NCBI GenBank assembly: GCA_964650905.1
Contig: CAZYVH010000011.1
Coordinates: 1-51,443 of the forward strand
Direction: 5' to 3'
DNA: 51,443 nucleotides
Source of the DNA: SZUA-36 sp964650905
GTDB taxonomy: Bacteria > Pseudomonadota > Gammaproteobacteria > Xanthomonadales > SZUA-36
In this document: positions 26,290-35,066 of the stretch, piece by piece
How positions within the stretch are numbered: position 1 is the stretch's first letter
How the letters are laid out: each line of letters begins with the position of its first letter
Made by a program: the position numbers and the translations under genes
The notes under the pieces: model-generated
The model's database searches: none
Seen by the model: only the letters and a program-made list of their open reading frames with translations
Told to the model about the DNA's origin: nothing

Positions 26290-26785
26290 GTGGGCGATGA
26301 ATAAGATGACCTAAGTCGACCATTTTTTGCTTTGACAAAGGCCCGTTGCGGGAGTAATTTAAACCTCCCGTTACATGAAACCCACTGGCCGAAAGGCTGG
26401 AGTCGCAGGAAAGACGGAAGCGGTCGAAAGGCCGGGATCGGACGGAATGCGAATCTGCAGAAGGGCTGACCCGCCATGAAGCAGAGAGGGTGGAAGACAA
26501 CGGACAGCGCCCAAGTGGTACAGGGCGCGTCACCCGGACCGGGTTCTGCCAAAAGAAGCGGTCGTGCCATTTGGGTGACTCGATAGGAACACGCGGTTCC
26601 TTGAGATAGACGCGAAACACGTCGATAAATAAGAGCGGGAAGAAGGCCCGCGGCCAGAAACCGAAGGGCAGAACAGATCGGAACTGGACGAAGTTGGAAA
26701 GGCCTAGGAGGATCTGCAGTCCACCATAAGCGGAGTTCCTACACTTCAACGACGAGGGAGGCGCAAGCCTCCCTCGTTTTTTTTT
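26290..26785 (+). ncRNA. Large structured RNA of unknown family
   Basis: The 773 bases between the PuuD-like gene and mlaF hold no credible protein, but carry a chain of hairpins on the plus strand. These are CGGGAG/CTCCCG (26349-26354/26365-26370), GGCC-GAAA-GGCT (26387-26398), CGGTC-GAAA-GGCCG (26421-26434), TCTGC/GCAGA (26454/26481), GCGCCC/GGGCGC (26507/26523), AGGAAC/GTTCCT (26585/26596), GCGGG/CCCGC (26635/26647), and a final terminator. The linkers are purine-rich, with 18 GGA trinucleotides between 26350 and 26750. GGA abundance recalls CsrA/RsmA-binding RNAs, but most GGA lie in linkers rather than hairpin tips. It could also be a long leader of the mla operon. The 5' end is not defined; no clear promoter is seen. 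Confidence 0.65.
26752..26785 (+). terminator. Strong terminator ending the structured RNA
   Basis: Eleven-base perfect stem ACGAGGGAGGC / GCCTCCCTCGT with a GCAA tetraloop, then nine T in a row (26777-26785). There is no A-run on the 5' side, so it works rightward. Its strength sets the strand and the 3' end of the RNA upstream. Confidence 0.93.
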
Positions 26786-26819
26786 GTTTTGTACAATCAC
26801 TTTCCAAAGCAATTCATAC

Positions 26820-26825
26820 TACAAT
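26820..26825 (+). promoter_or_regulatory. Possible -10 element of the mla operon
   Basis: TACAAT lies between the RNA terminator and the mlaF start. No convincing -35 hexamer stands at the right spacing, so this is weak. If the RNA terminator is efficient, the operon needs a promoter in 26786-26913. Confidence 0.25.
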
Positions 26826-26913
26826 TGGCCTACAACGTGCTGTAATGAATTTAAACGTCTGACGGTCACTGTAATCTTTGAGCAAGAAACCGTTAGCAAC
26901 CAGGGGTCATTGA

Positions 26914-27705
26914 TTGCCAGAGCCAATCATCAAAATCAGTCATCTGCTTTTCCGACGTGGCGGTAAAGTCATCCTCGACGATGTCAGTATGGAGATCAAG
27001 CGTGGCAGTATCGTTGCCATCATGGGTCCCAGCGGTGTGGGTAAAACCACCATTCTACGACTGATAACCGGCCAGCTTCGCCCGGACAAGGGTAGCGTCG
27101 AGGTCAATGGCAGATTAATATCCGGTATGTCACGGCGCGAACTTTATGACTGCCGAAAAGATATCGGTGTCTTATTGCAAAATGGCGCCCTTTTTACCGA
27201 CCTGACGGTGTTTGAAAATATCGCAACACCGCTCAGGGAGCATACCCATCTGGCTGAACAGGAAATTGAACGCCGGGTGCTGCAGAAACTTGAATCGGTG
27301 GGCCTGGCTGGTATCCAGGACCTGATGCCACACAGCCTGTCCGGTGGTATGGCCAGACGTGTTGCACTGGCGCGTGCGGTCATCCTGGATCCAAAAATTG
27401 TTCTCTTTGACGAACCGCTCACCGGTCTTGACCCAATCGCCATGTCCACCATTGGACAGTTGATACGCGAGACCAACGACCGCCTGGGTCTGACCAGCGT
27501 GATCGTTACCCACAATGTTGCGCAGATGGAAAAGCTGACGGACCACTGCTTTATTCTCGGTGCGGCAAAACTGATCGAGGACGGCCGACCCCAAGACCTG
27601 GCGAACTCCACCAACCCGGCGGTTGAACAGTTCATGAACGGGCGTGTCGAAGGACCACTATCCTTTGCAAATCAGCTGGCAGAAACCGCTATGCCCGCAA
27701 CATGA
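26914..27705 (+). CDS. mlaF: Mla phospholipid transport ATPase
   Basis: 263 residues from TTG 26914 (AGGGG upstream). ABC ATPase: Walker A GPSGVGKT, signature LSGGMARR, Walker B IVLFDEPLTGLDP, then THNVAQMEKL with the switch His. It powers the MlaE permease, which with MlaD moves phospholipids between the inner membrane and the periplasmic carrier MlaC to keep outer-membrane lipid asymmetry. The order mlaF-mlaE-mlaD-mlaC-mlaA follows. The C-terminal FMNGRVEGPLSF ending is typical of MlaF. Confidence 0.93.
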   Translation: MPEPIIKISHLLFRRGGKVILDDVSMEIKRGSIVAIMGPSGVGKTTILRLITGQLRPDKGSVEVNGRLISGMSRRELYDCRKDIGVLLQNGALFTDLTVFENIATPLREHTHLAEQEIERRVLQKLESVGLAGIQDLMPHSLSGGMARRVALARAVILDPKIVLFDEPLTGLDPIAMSTIGQLIRETNDRLGLTSVIVTHNVAQMEKLTDHCFILGAAKLIEDGRPQDLANSTNPAVEQFMNGRVEGPLSFANQLAETAMPAT

Positions 27706-27715
27706 CCGGAACGCT

Positions 27716-28462
27716 ATGAAATTAATAACACCCATCGCGGAAACGGGGCACTGTGGTATTTTTCTGTTACGCATGCTAGGCAGCATCCGTCCTGAGCGTG
27801 AACTGTTGATCAGCACGCTGCAACAAACCTACCTGATCGGGGCGCGCTCGCTGGTTATCATCATGATCTGCGGATTCTTCGTCGGTATGGTCCTGTCTCT
27901 GCAATCCATCAACGCGCTGCAACAATTCGGTGCATCGGACCAGGTCAGCCTTTTGGTTGGCAAGTCATTGTTCCGCGAGCTGGGACCAGTGCTGACCGCG
28001 TTACTTTTTGCCGGTCGCGCAGGCACGTCGGTCGCCGCTGAGATCGGTCTGATGAAAGCCACCAGTCAAATCGAGGCCATGCAGCTGATGGCCATCGACC
28101 CGGTACGGCGTATCGCCCTGCCGCGATTCCTGGCAGGTTTGTTGTCACTGCCGTTACTGACTGCGATGTTCAACGCTTTTGCAATCTTCGGCGCGGTCAT
28201 GTTTTCGATCGGTGTTGAGGGTCTGGATCCAGGCATTTTTTGGAGCAAGCTGCAGACAGGTATTCATTTTGGCAAGGACTTCATAGGTGGTTTCTGGAAA
28301 AGCATGGTGTTCGGCGGATTGGTCAGCCTGGTAGCTGTATATTTTGGTTATTATGCAAAACCAACCGGTGAGGGCGTGGGTACCGCTACAACCCGGACAG
28401 TGGTATTGAGTTCTGTACTGGTGCTTGTATTTGACTTTATTATGACCTCTTTTCTTATTTGA
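27716..28462 (+). CDS. mlaE: Mla phospholipid transport permease
   Basis: 248 residues from ATG 27716, 10 bases after the mlaF stop; the frame is open to 27644 but that part overlaps mlaF. A membrane protein of the MlaE/YrbE family with five to six helices: LVIIMICGFFVGMVLSLQS, GPVLTALLFAGRAGTSVAAEIG (the signature), MQLMAIDPVRRIALPRFLAG and GGLVSLVAVYFGYYAKPTGEGVG. Forms the dimeric transmembrane core of the Mla complex. Confidence 0.93.
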   Translation: MKLITPIAETGHCGIFLLRMLGSIRPERELLISTLQQTYLIGARSLVIIMICGFFVGMVLSLQSINALQQFGASDQVSLLVGKSLFRELGPVLTALLFAGRAGTSVAAEIGLMKATSQIEAMQLMAIDPVRRIALPRFLAGLLSLPLLTAMFNAFAIFGAVMFSIGVEGLDPGIFWSKLQTGIHFGKDFIGGFWKSMVFGGLVSLVAVYFGYYAKPTGEGVGTATTRTVVLSSVLVLVFDFIMTSFLI

Positions 28463-28498
28463 CAAGCAATTGAACCGCGTCCATCAACAGGATTTATC

Positions 28499-28969
28499 AT
28501 GCGTGCAAATTACAAGGTAGAAGTGACATCCGGTATATTTTTACTGATGGGCATTGCAGCCCTTTTGTGGCTGGCCACCTCTGCAACCGATTACGGCATG
28601 CAGGTGGGTGATGACACTTACACCGTCACAGCCCATTTCTCGACTGTTGCCGGTCTTAAGACCCGGGCACCGGTTAAAATTGGTGGTGTAGCGGTTGGGC
28701 TGGTAGAGACGATTACACTTGACCCGGTCGATTTCGAAGCGATTGTCACCATGCAGATAGACCAGCGCTTTGCGGATATCCCCAGCGATACCAGCGCCTC
28801 AATCCTGACCAGTGGTATTCTGGGTGACCGCTATGTTGGTCTCGAGCCAGGCGGGGCCATGGATGCGTTGGCGGATGGTGATGAGATACTGATCACACAA
28901 TCGGCTGTAGTGCTTGAGTCATTGATCAGCAAGTACCTGTTCAACAGCGGCAAGAAGGAAACTGAATAA
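28499..28969 (+). CDS. mlaD: Mla MCE-domain protein
   Basis: 156 residues: a single N-terminal membrane anchor (SGIFLLMGIAALLWLATSA) and one MCE domain (YTVTAHFSTVAGLKTRAPVKIGGVAVG, SILTSGILGDRYVGLEPGG). MlaD forms a hexameric ring in the periplasm through which lipids pass. It is somewhat shorter than E. coli MlaD (183). The mlaC ATG overlaps its stop (TAATG). Confidence 0.93.
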   Translation: MRANYKVEVTSGIFLLMGIAALLWLATSATDYGMQVGDDTYTVTAHFSTVAGLKTRAPVKIGGVAVGLVETITLDPVDFEAIVTMQIDQRFADIPSDTSASILTSGILGDRYVGLEPGGAMDALADGDEILITQSAVVLESLISKYLFNSGKKETE

Positions 28970-29586
28970 TGTTTCGCACACTGATTTCAATATTGCTACT
29001 TGGCGGCACCCTTACAACAGCAAGTTTCGCGTCTGAATCGGCCACAGACCCGGCCAGCTTGCTGCAAGAAACCACCAACAATATTTTCACCAAGGTGGAT
29101 GAAAACCTCGAACAATACACAGCCAATCCAAAAGAGCTGGAGGCGCTTGTGCATACTGACCTGTTGCCATTGGTCGATGTCAATTACGCTGCCCGGCTGA
29201 TACTCGGACGTGCCGGGCGGGGTATTGAACGGGAGAAAATTGATGCCTTTGCAGCCCGCATGAGCGACCTGCTGGTGAACCGTTACGCCAAGGGACTGCT
29301 GGAGTTTCGCAGTGAAGAACAGCTACAGGTTTTGCCACAGCGGGGTGCTTTGAACGATAGACTCACCCGGGTTCGTACCCGCGTACAACTTCCAAAAGGC
29401 GGGTTTACACCTGTGGATTATGCCTTTCATAAAACAGCTGATGGCTGGAAAGCGTTTGATATCATCATCGAAGGCATTTCCTACGTGACAACCTTCCGCA
29501 ACCAGATTATGCCCGAAGTAAAGTCCAATGGTATTGACAGCGTGATCAACCGCCTGGGTTCTGGCGAACTGGAATTGACCGAGTAA
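28969..29586 (+). CDS. mlaC: Periplasmic phospholipid carrier protein
   Basis: 205 residues with a signal peptide (LISILLLGGTLTTASFA). MlaC (Ttg2D/YrbC) family: PLVDVNYAARLILGRAGR, LLVNRYAKGLLEF, GGFTPVDYAFHKTADGWKAFDIIIEGISYVTTFRNQ. It shuttles a phospholipid between the MlaA complex in the outer membrane and MlaFED in the inner membrane. It starts within the mlaD stop and is followed by mlaA, whose ATG overlaps its own stop; no STAS-domain MlaB lies between or after. Confidence 0.93.
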   Translation: MFRTLISILLLGGTLTTASFASESATDPASLLQETTNNIFTKVDENLEQYTANPKELEALVHTDLLPLVDVNYAARLILGRAGRGIEREKIDAFAARMSDLLVNRYAKGLLEFRSEEQLQVLPQRGALNDRLTRVRTRVQLPKGGFTPVDYAFHKTADGWKAFDIIIEGISYVTTFRNQIMPEVKSNGIDSVINRLGSGELELTE

Positions 29587-30356
29587 TGACCATGCAAAAA
29601 GCAGTGTGTAAAACCAGTGTAATTCTCTTCAGCCTGTTGCTCACTGCTTGCGCTGGCACGCAGAACCGCCATACCGATGATGTCAATGATCCCTGGGAGG
29701 GCTTTAACCGCAAGGTCTACGCATTCAACGATGGGCTCGACAAGGTCGTGCGGCCGGTGGCAGTCGTCTATGACACCATCATGCCCGACCCGTTTCAACG
29801 CGGCGTCGGTAATTTCTTCAGAAACCTGGATGCCCCGGTCACTGTTGTCAATCAGATACTGCAAGGCAAATTAAAAAACGGTGGTGTCAGTATCGGCCGC
29901 TTCCTGATTAATACGACCATCGGTCTGCTGGGCTTTTTTGATGTGGCTACAAAAATGGGTATCCCTTTCTATGAGGAAGACCTCGGCCAGACACTGGCGA
30001 AATGGGGGTACAAGAACAGCCGTTACCTGTTGCTGCCAATATTCGGACCATCCACACTCAGGGATGGCCCCAGCAGGCTGGTGGACAACTATTACCACCC
30101 GATCGGTATTTATGTCCGCAAGGAAAGCGAGCACCGGCCGCTGAACTACTGGCCGGTGGTAGCACGTGGTATTGATCAACGGGCCGACCTTCTTTCTCAG
30201 GACGAGGAGTTGAATAAGGCCTACGATCCCTATGTGCTGCTGAGAGACGCGTGGCTGCAAAACCGGGTTTACCGGATTTATGACGGTGACCCGCCATTGA
30301 CAGACTACGATCTCTACCTGGATGAGGACCCGCCCATGGCCGAGCCTGCCCCCTGA
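29586..30356 (+). CDS. mlaA: Outer-membrane lipoprotein MlaA (VacJ)
   Basis: 256 residues. Lipobox LLLTAC near residue 20, then the MlaA body: DPWEGFNRKVYAFNDGLDKVVRPVA, VGNFFRNLDAPVTVVNQILQGK, RFLINTTIGLLGFFDVATKMG and LPIFGPSTLRDGPSRLVD, all conserved. MlaA removes mislocalised phospholipids from the outer leaflet and hands them to MlaC. In E. coli it is encoded elsewhere; here it closes the mla operon (start overlaps the mlaC stop). Confidence 0.95.
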   Translation: MTMQKAVCKTSVILFSLLLTACAGTQNRHTDDVNDPWEGFNRKVYAFNDGLDKVVRPVAVVYDTIMPDPFQRGVGNFFRNLDAPVTVVNQILQGKLKNGGVSIGRFLINTTIGLLGFFDVATKMGIPFYEEDLGQTLAKWGYKNSRYLLLPIFGPSTLRDGPSRLVDNYYHPIGIYVRKESEHRPLNYWPVVARGIDQRADLLSQDEELNKAYDPYVLLRDAWLQNRVYRIYDGDPPLTDYDLYLDEDPPMAEPAP

Positions 30357-30434
30357 AACCAACCCGGAATTCAGGTCTGCATTGGCAGATGATGTCTGGC
30401 TGGGATAAGCTTCCCATTCGACCGGGTGGGCAGA

Positions 30435-32208
30435 ATGCTGAAAAAAATCCAAAGTGCTACGCTGCTGGCATTGCTTGTTTTGGGAGGCTGCGGGGAACCG
30501 CAGGATACTCAGGGCACAACGCCGGCCAAAATATACCGTCACGCCCTCGATGGCGCACCCGCCTCACTTGACCCCGCACAGGCCGCATCAATATATGCTA
30601 ACTTCATCGTCGTCAACCTCTACGACACGCTCTACCGCTACAAATACCTGGCTCGCCCCTATCGTTTACAACCCAACCTCGCGACAGATTTACCAAAGGT
30701 TTCCAGCGATGGTTTAACCGTAACCATAGACCTCAAGCGGGGGGTACACTTTATCGATGACCCGGCCTTCGTGGGCGGGATCGGCCGGGAAGTCAAGGCC
30801 AGCGACTTTATTTACTCGATCAAGCGCCAGTTTGACCCCAAAACCCGCGCCCAGGGTGCCTGGTTATGGCAAAACCACATCGAGGGTCTGGATCAATGGA
30901 AAACACAAGGCTCCGATTACGATCAGGACATTCCCGGTTTGCAGGCGGCGGATGACTATACCTTGCAAATCCGTCTGACGCGGCCTTACCCGCAGCTTGC
31001 TCATACGCTGGCACAGGGCTTTTCTGCGGTGGTACCCAGGGAGGCTGTTGAAAAATATGGCCAGCAGCTCGCCAGCCACCCGGTCGGTTCCGGCCCTTTC
31101 AAACTGTTGCGCAGGGATGGCGCAGGTGCCGTGCTGGTCGCCAACCCGGATTTTCGCAAAGAACCCTTTGACCTCGCCGAAGAAGGTTATGATCCAGGCA
31201 GTCAGCGTCAGCTGGGTTTGGAGGTATTGCAAGGCAGGTCCCCGCCTTTTGTAGATCGTCTTGAGATAGAATTTATCACTGAAGATGCCGCACGCTGGAA
31301 TGCTTTTTCCGCCGGGGAACTGCATTTCATCAAGGTGCCGGTCAGTCAGTTTGACAATGTCCTCAGCCAGCGCAAACCGCTGACCCTGAGTCCGCAATAT
31401 GCAGGTCTGTATCACTTCGAAGCCTCTGAAGACGCCGGCCTGATCTACACCAACTTCAACATGGCGGACGAACGTATCGGTTATCACCCCGACCCGGTTC
31501 GAAACAGCCGCAACCAGGCGCTGCGCTGCGCGTTGGTCAAGGCGTTTGACTGGGGTAAAAGAAATGAGATATTCTTTTATGATATCGGTCGTGTATTTCC
31601 CGGCATCATCCCACCCGCTGTGCCCGAGTTCGACCCACAGGCGAGTGATGAATATATCCAACATGATCTCGTTTCAGCCAGGAAACTGTTGCTGGCCAAT
31701 CACTGGGACGCGAACAATTTACCGACACTGGAATACGGCTTTCCCAACAGTGTCACCGAACGTCAGATTTTCGAGCAATTCCGTAGCTTTATGACCCAGG
31801 TCGGTTACCCTTCAGAAAAAATCATACCGATGATTTTTGCCACTTATGGTGACTACCAGCGCGCCTACTCCCAGGGTAAAGTCACCCTGATCAATAGCAG
31901 TTGGACCATGGATTACCCGGACGCTGAAAATATCATGCAACTGTATTACGGCCCCAATGCCGCGCCAGGCTCCAACTCCGCCTGTTACAATAATCCGGAA
32001 TACAACCGTTTGTACGAAAGTGCAGCGGCCATGAGTGAATCACCTCAGCGCACACGGATTTATCGCCGGATGAACCGCCTGATCATGCAGGACTGCGCAG
32101 CCATCAGCGGTATATCAAGGACCTTGTTATTTCTATGGGACAGACGGGTCATATTAAAACCGGACCGTTCATTCGTCGGTGGTTATTCGATGCGTTTTGT
32201 CGATCTCG
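30435..32208 (+). CDS. Peptide/opine-type ABC substrate-binding lipoprotein (partial at gap)
   Basis: About 591 residues seen from ATG 30435 (GGTGGG upstream; GTG 30426 is possible) until the N gap. Lipobox LLVLGGC (Cys near 20). SBP_bac_5 family: YRHALDGAPASLDPAQAAS at the start, YSIKRQFDPKTRAQGAWLW, SHPVGSGPFKLLR and an extended C-terminal lobe with SSWTMDYPDAENIMQLYYG. The family binds oligopeptides, dipeptides, nickel or opines. The last visible residues (FVGGYSMRFVDL) are near the normal end, so little is missing. It is the first gene of a five-gene importer. The ligand cannot be predicted. Confidence 0.88.
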
Positions 32209-32308
32209 NNNNNNNNNNNNNNNNNNNNNNNNNNNNNNNNNNNNNNNNNNNNNNNNNNNNNNNNNNNNNNNNNNNNNNNNNNNNNNNNNNNNNNNNNNNN
32301 NNNNNNNN
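32209..32308. other. Assembly gap (100 N)
   Basis: Exactly 100 N between the binding protein and the first permease. The sequences on either side do not overlap recognisably. Only the end of the binding protein and the first few codons of the permease appear lost, so the true gap is probably small. Confidence 0.99.
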
Positions 32309-33249
32309 CCTATCTGGCCCGCAGACTGCTGCACGGTATCGCATTGCTGCTCGGGGTAACATTTGTCAGCTTCCTGCTGATGGTGTACTTCGGTCCTGAC
32401 AAAACCTTTGAACTGTTGGGCAAAAACCCAACGACAAAACAGATTGGTGAAGTCCGGCACGCTCTGGGCTATGACCGGCCTTTCTTGCTGCGCTACGCGG
32501 ATTACCTGAGAGAATTGGTGACACTGGATCTCGGGCTTTCCGATTCAAGCGGTGAGCCGGTCTCTGCAATGCTCAGACGCAGCGTGCCCATTTCACTGGC
32601 CCTTGTTCTGCCGGGATTCATACTGGGTAATGTACTGGGTCTCGCCCTCGCCATGCTGGCCGCCTGGTACCGCGGAAACTGGCTGGACAAACTGATCAAC
32701 TCGGCATCGGTGGTGGGTATGAGTATCAGTTTTCTTGTCATAATCATCGCTCTGCAGGTCATGTTGTGCACACCGTTTGGTCTCAACCTGTTTCCGGTGC
32801 GTGGCTGGCAGGTCAATGGGGCGGTCAGCTACCTGTACTACGTTAGCGTACCCACGCTGGCATTGGTGCTGGTCACACTGGGTTATAACACGCGCTACTA
32901 CCGGGCCATTATTGTCAACGAGACAGAACGCGACCACGTGCGTACATTACGGGCGTTTGGTGCGGCGCCTTTTGAGATCATGTTTCGACACGTTTTGAAA
33001 AACAGCCTGATACCGATACTGACCCGGGTCATGTTTTCAGTGCCATTTGTGATCATATCCGGCAGTCTGTTGCTGGAGAGCTATTTCGGGATACCCGGAA
33101 TTGGACAGATCACGTTCGATGCAATTACCAGTGGTGACCAACCGGTGCTCAAGGCAGTTATCGGCTTGACCGGTATACTGTTCGCGCTGGCCCTTGGCAT
33201 CAATGACCTGCTCTATACACGGGCAGACCCCAGGGTTGTCAATTGGTGA
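32309..33249 (+). CDS. ABC transporter permease (DppB/OppB type), 5' end in gap
   Basis: About 313 residues seen, lacking only the start. It begins YLARRLLHGIALLLGVTFVSFLLM, the usual first helix, then a periplasmic loop (ALGYDRPFLLRYADYL), the EAA loop (HVRTLRAFGAAPFEIMFRHVLKNSLIP) that docks the ATPases, and SLLLESYFGIPGIGQ. Pairs with the next permease to form the inner-membrane channel. Three bases separate the stop from the next start. Confidence 0.9.
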
Positions 33250-33252
33250 AAT

Positions 33253-34101
33253 ATGCGGGCTGATATGTCGAGCACGTGGCAGCGATTGAAATCCGATCAT
33301 TACGGAATGGTTGGATTGTCTGTTGTCGTAATTTTTATGCTCATCGCTGTCAGCGCATGGAGCGGTCTGCTGGGTCAGGGATGGGAGCAGGTTTCCGGCG
33401 GCCGTTGGGAGGAAAGCAGTGCCGCACACTGGTTTGGCACCAACCTGCTCGGACAGGATATTTTGCAGCGCACATTGGCGGGCGCGGCCAACGCTATTGA
33501 GACCGGTCTGATCGTGACCGTTTTTTCGCTGCTGCTGGGCGCTGTACTGGGTGCGTTGTCAGGCTGGTCGAATCACGGTTGGCTTGATGAGGCCATACTC
33601 TGGATAAAGGGCGTACTGGACGCTATCCCGTTCTATCTTTTTGCGGCAGCCATGGCCTTCGCAATGCGGGGTAATCACTGGGCTATGCACCTGGCCATGG
33701 TCATGACCTTCTGGACGACCACGGCCCGAATTATTCGTGGTGAGGTAATGCGTATCAGGACGCTTGGGTTTGTTGAAGCCGCCCGGGCATTGGGCTTACC
33801 GGAACCTGTCATCCTGTTCCGCCATGTCCTGCCCAACACACTGCACATACTGATGGTACAGGCCACCATCATATTTGTTGCCGCTATCAAGACCGAGGTC
33901 ATCCTGAGTTTCCTGGGACTGGGTGTGAAGAACGGGGTTAGCTGGGGTCTTATGCTGGCAGAAAGTTCACAGGAGGTACTTGCTGGACATTTCGGCAATT
34001 TCTATGCAGCGAGCATTTCGCTATTCGTACTGCTGATGGGTTTTAACTTGTTGGCGGACGCACTGCAGGATGCCCTGGACACCGGCCGGGTCATCAGGTG
34101 A
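33253..34101 (+). CDS. ABC transporter permease (DppC/OppC type)
   Basis: 282 residues with the OppC_N segment (RLKSDHYGMVGLSVVVIFMLIAV) followed by HWFGTNLLGQDILQRTLAGA, the conserved loop, and the EAA loop TLGFVEAARALGLPEPVILFRHVLPN. LSFLGLGVKNGVSWGLML is the usual late motif. The following ATPase gene starts within its stop codon (GTGA at 34098-34101). Confidence 0.92.
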   Translation: MRADMSSTWQRLKSDHYGMVGLSVVVIFMLIAVSAWSGLLGQGWEQVSGGRWEESSAAHWFGTNLLGQDILQRTLAGAANAIETGLIVTVFSLLLGAVLGALSGWSNHGWLDEAILWIKGVLDAIPFYLFAAAMAFAMRGNHWAMHLAMVMTFWTTTARIIRGEVMRIRTLGFVEAARALGLPEPVILFRHVLPNTLHILMVQATIIFVAAIKTEVILSFLGLGVKNGVSWGLMLAESSQEVLAGHFGNFYAASISLFVLLMGFNLLADALQDALDTGRVIR

Positions 34102-35066
34102 AACCCGTGGTAATGGCGATAAAGGAGCTTAGCGTGTGGCTGAATACCACTGCGGGTCAGCACCGCATAATCGATAATATCAGTTTCAATATCAACGCCG
34201 GGCGGGCCACCGGACTGGTGGGTGAGTCCGGCTGCGGCAAGACCCTGACGGCAATGGCCATCATGGGTTTGCTGCCGTCACCGGATTTTACGGTCACGGC
34301 TACGGCGATCGAATTGAATGGCAGGGATATTTCAGTCCTTGGCGGCAAACAGAGGCGTCGGGTTCTCGGCCGTGAAATCGCCATGGTATTTCAACAACCC
34401 GGCACCGCACTGGACCCGGTCTTTACATTAGACCAGCAAATCAGCAGGGTGCTCAGGCGTCACCTGGGCACAGGCAAAAAACAGACCCGAAAGGCCATGC
34501 TGGCATCACTCGAAAAAGTGGGATTTGCGCAACCCGAAGACATCGCCGCCGCCTATCCCCACCAACTGTCCGGTGGTATGCAGCAATTGGCCATGATAGC
34601 GATGGCAACCGTGTGCCAGCCAGCCGTTGTGATAGCTGACGAGCCAACCACCGCGTTGGATCCCGGCACCACCGCACTCATATTGCAACAGCTCAGACGT
34701 TTGCGCGAAGAGCTCAACACCGCTGTATTACTGATCAGCCACGACCTGGCCATTGTCAGGAAAAATTGTCACAACGCACTGATCATGTATTGTGGGCGGA
34801 TTCTCGAGTCCAATGACACCGGCAACCTGTTTTCATGTCCGCGTCACCCCTACAGTGCGGCGCTGATTGCGTGCGTCCCGCAAATCAGCAAGCAACGACC
34901 AGCCACCATCACTGCCATACCCGGGCAGGTGCCGGGTATGACTGATTTACCCCGGGGTTGCCATTTTGCACCAAGGTGCAACCGGGCCAGACCAGGCTGC
35001 AGACTGACAGTGCCGGTTATGGAACCGCTGCACACTGGCAGTGCCGCCTGTTTCAGGCCGTTGTAA
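34098..35066 (+). CDS. Peptide ABC transporter ATPase (DppD/OppD type)
   Basis: 322 residues from GTG 34098. Walker A GESGCGKT, Walker B VVIADEPTTALDP and SHDLAIVRKN are intact. The signature is LSGGMQQLAMIAMA rather than the usual LSGGMRQRVMIAMA. The C-terminal oligopeptide-transporter extension carries PRGCHFAPRCNRARPGC, a cysteine-rich segment that in Dpp-type ATPases can hold an iron-sulfur cluster. Works with the next ATPase as a heterodimer. The start overlaps the permease stop and the following ATG overlaps its own stop. Confidence 0.92.
   Translation: MKPVVMAIKELSVWLNTTAGQHRIIDNISFNINAGRATGLVGESGCGKTLTAMAIMGLLPSPDFTVTATAIELNGRDISVLGGKQRRRVLGREIAMVFQQPGTALDPVFTLDQQISRVLRRHLGTGKKQTRKAMLASLEKVGFAQPEDIAAAYPHQLSGGMQQLAMIAMATVCQPAVVIADEPTTALDPGTTALILQQLRRLREELNTAVLLISHDLAIVRKNCHNALIMYCGRILESNDTGNLFSCPRHPYSAALIACVPQISKQRPATITAIPGQVPGMTDLPRGCHFAPRCNRARPGCRLTVPVMEPLHTGSAACFRPL

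Noticed and set aside
26282..26812. 176-residue open frame on the minus strand over the structured RNA
   Set aside because: It covers the terminator stem, has a skewed Pro/Ser/Arg composition, no ribosome-binding site and no domain pattern. It is best explained as the complement of a purine-rich RNA.
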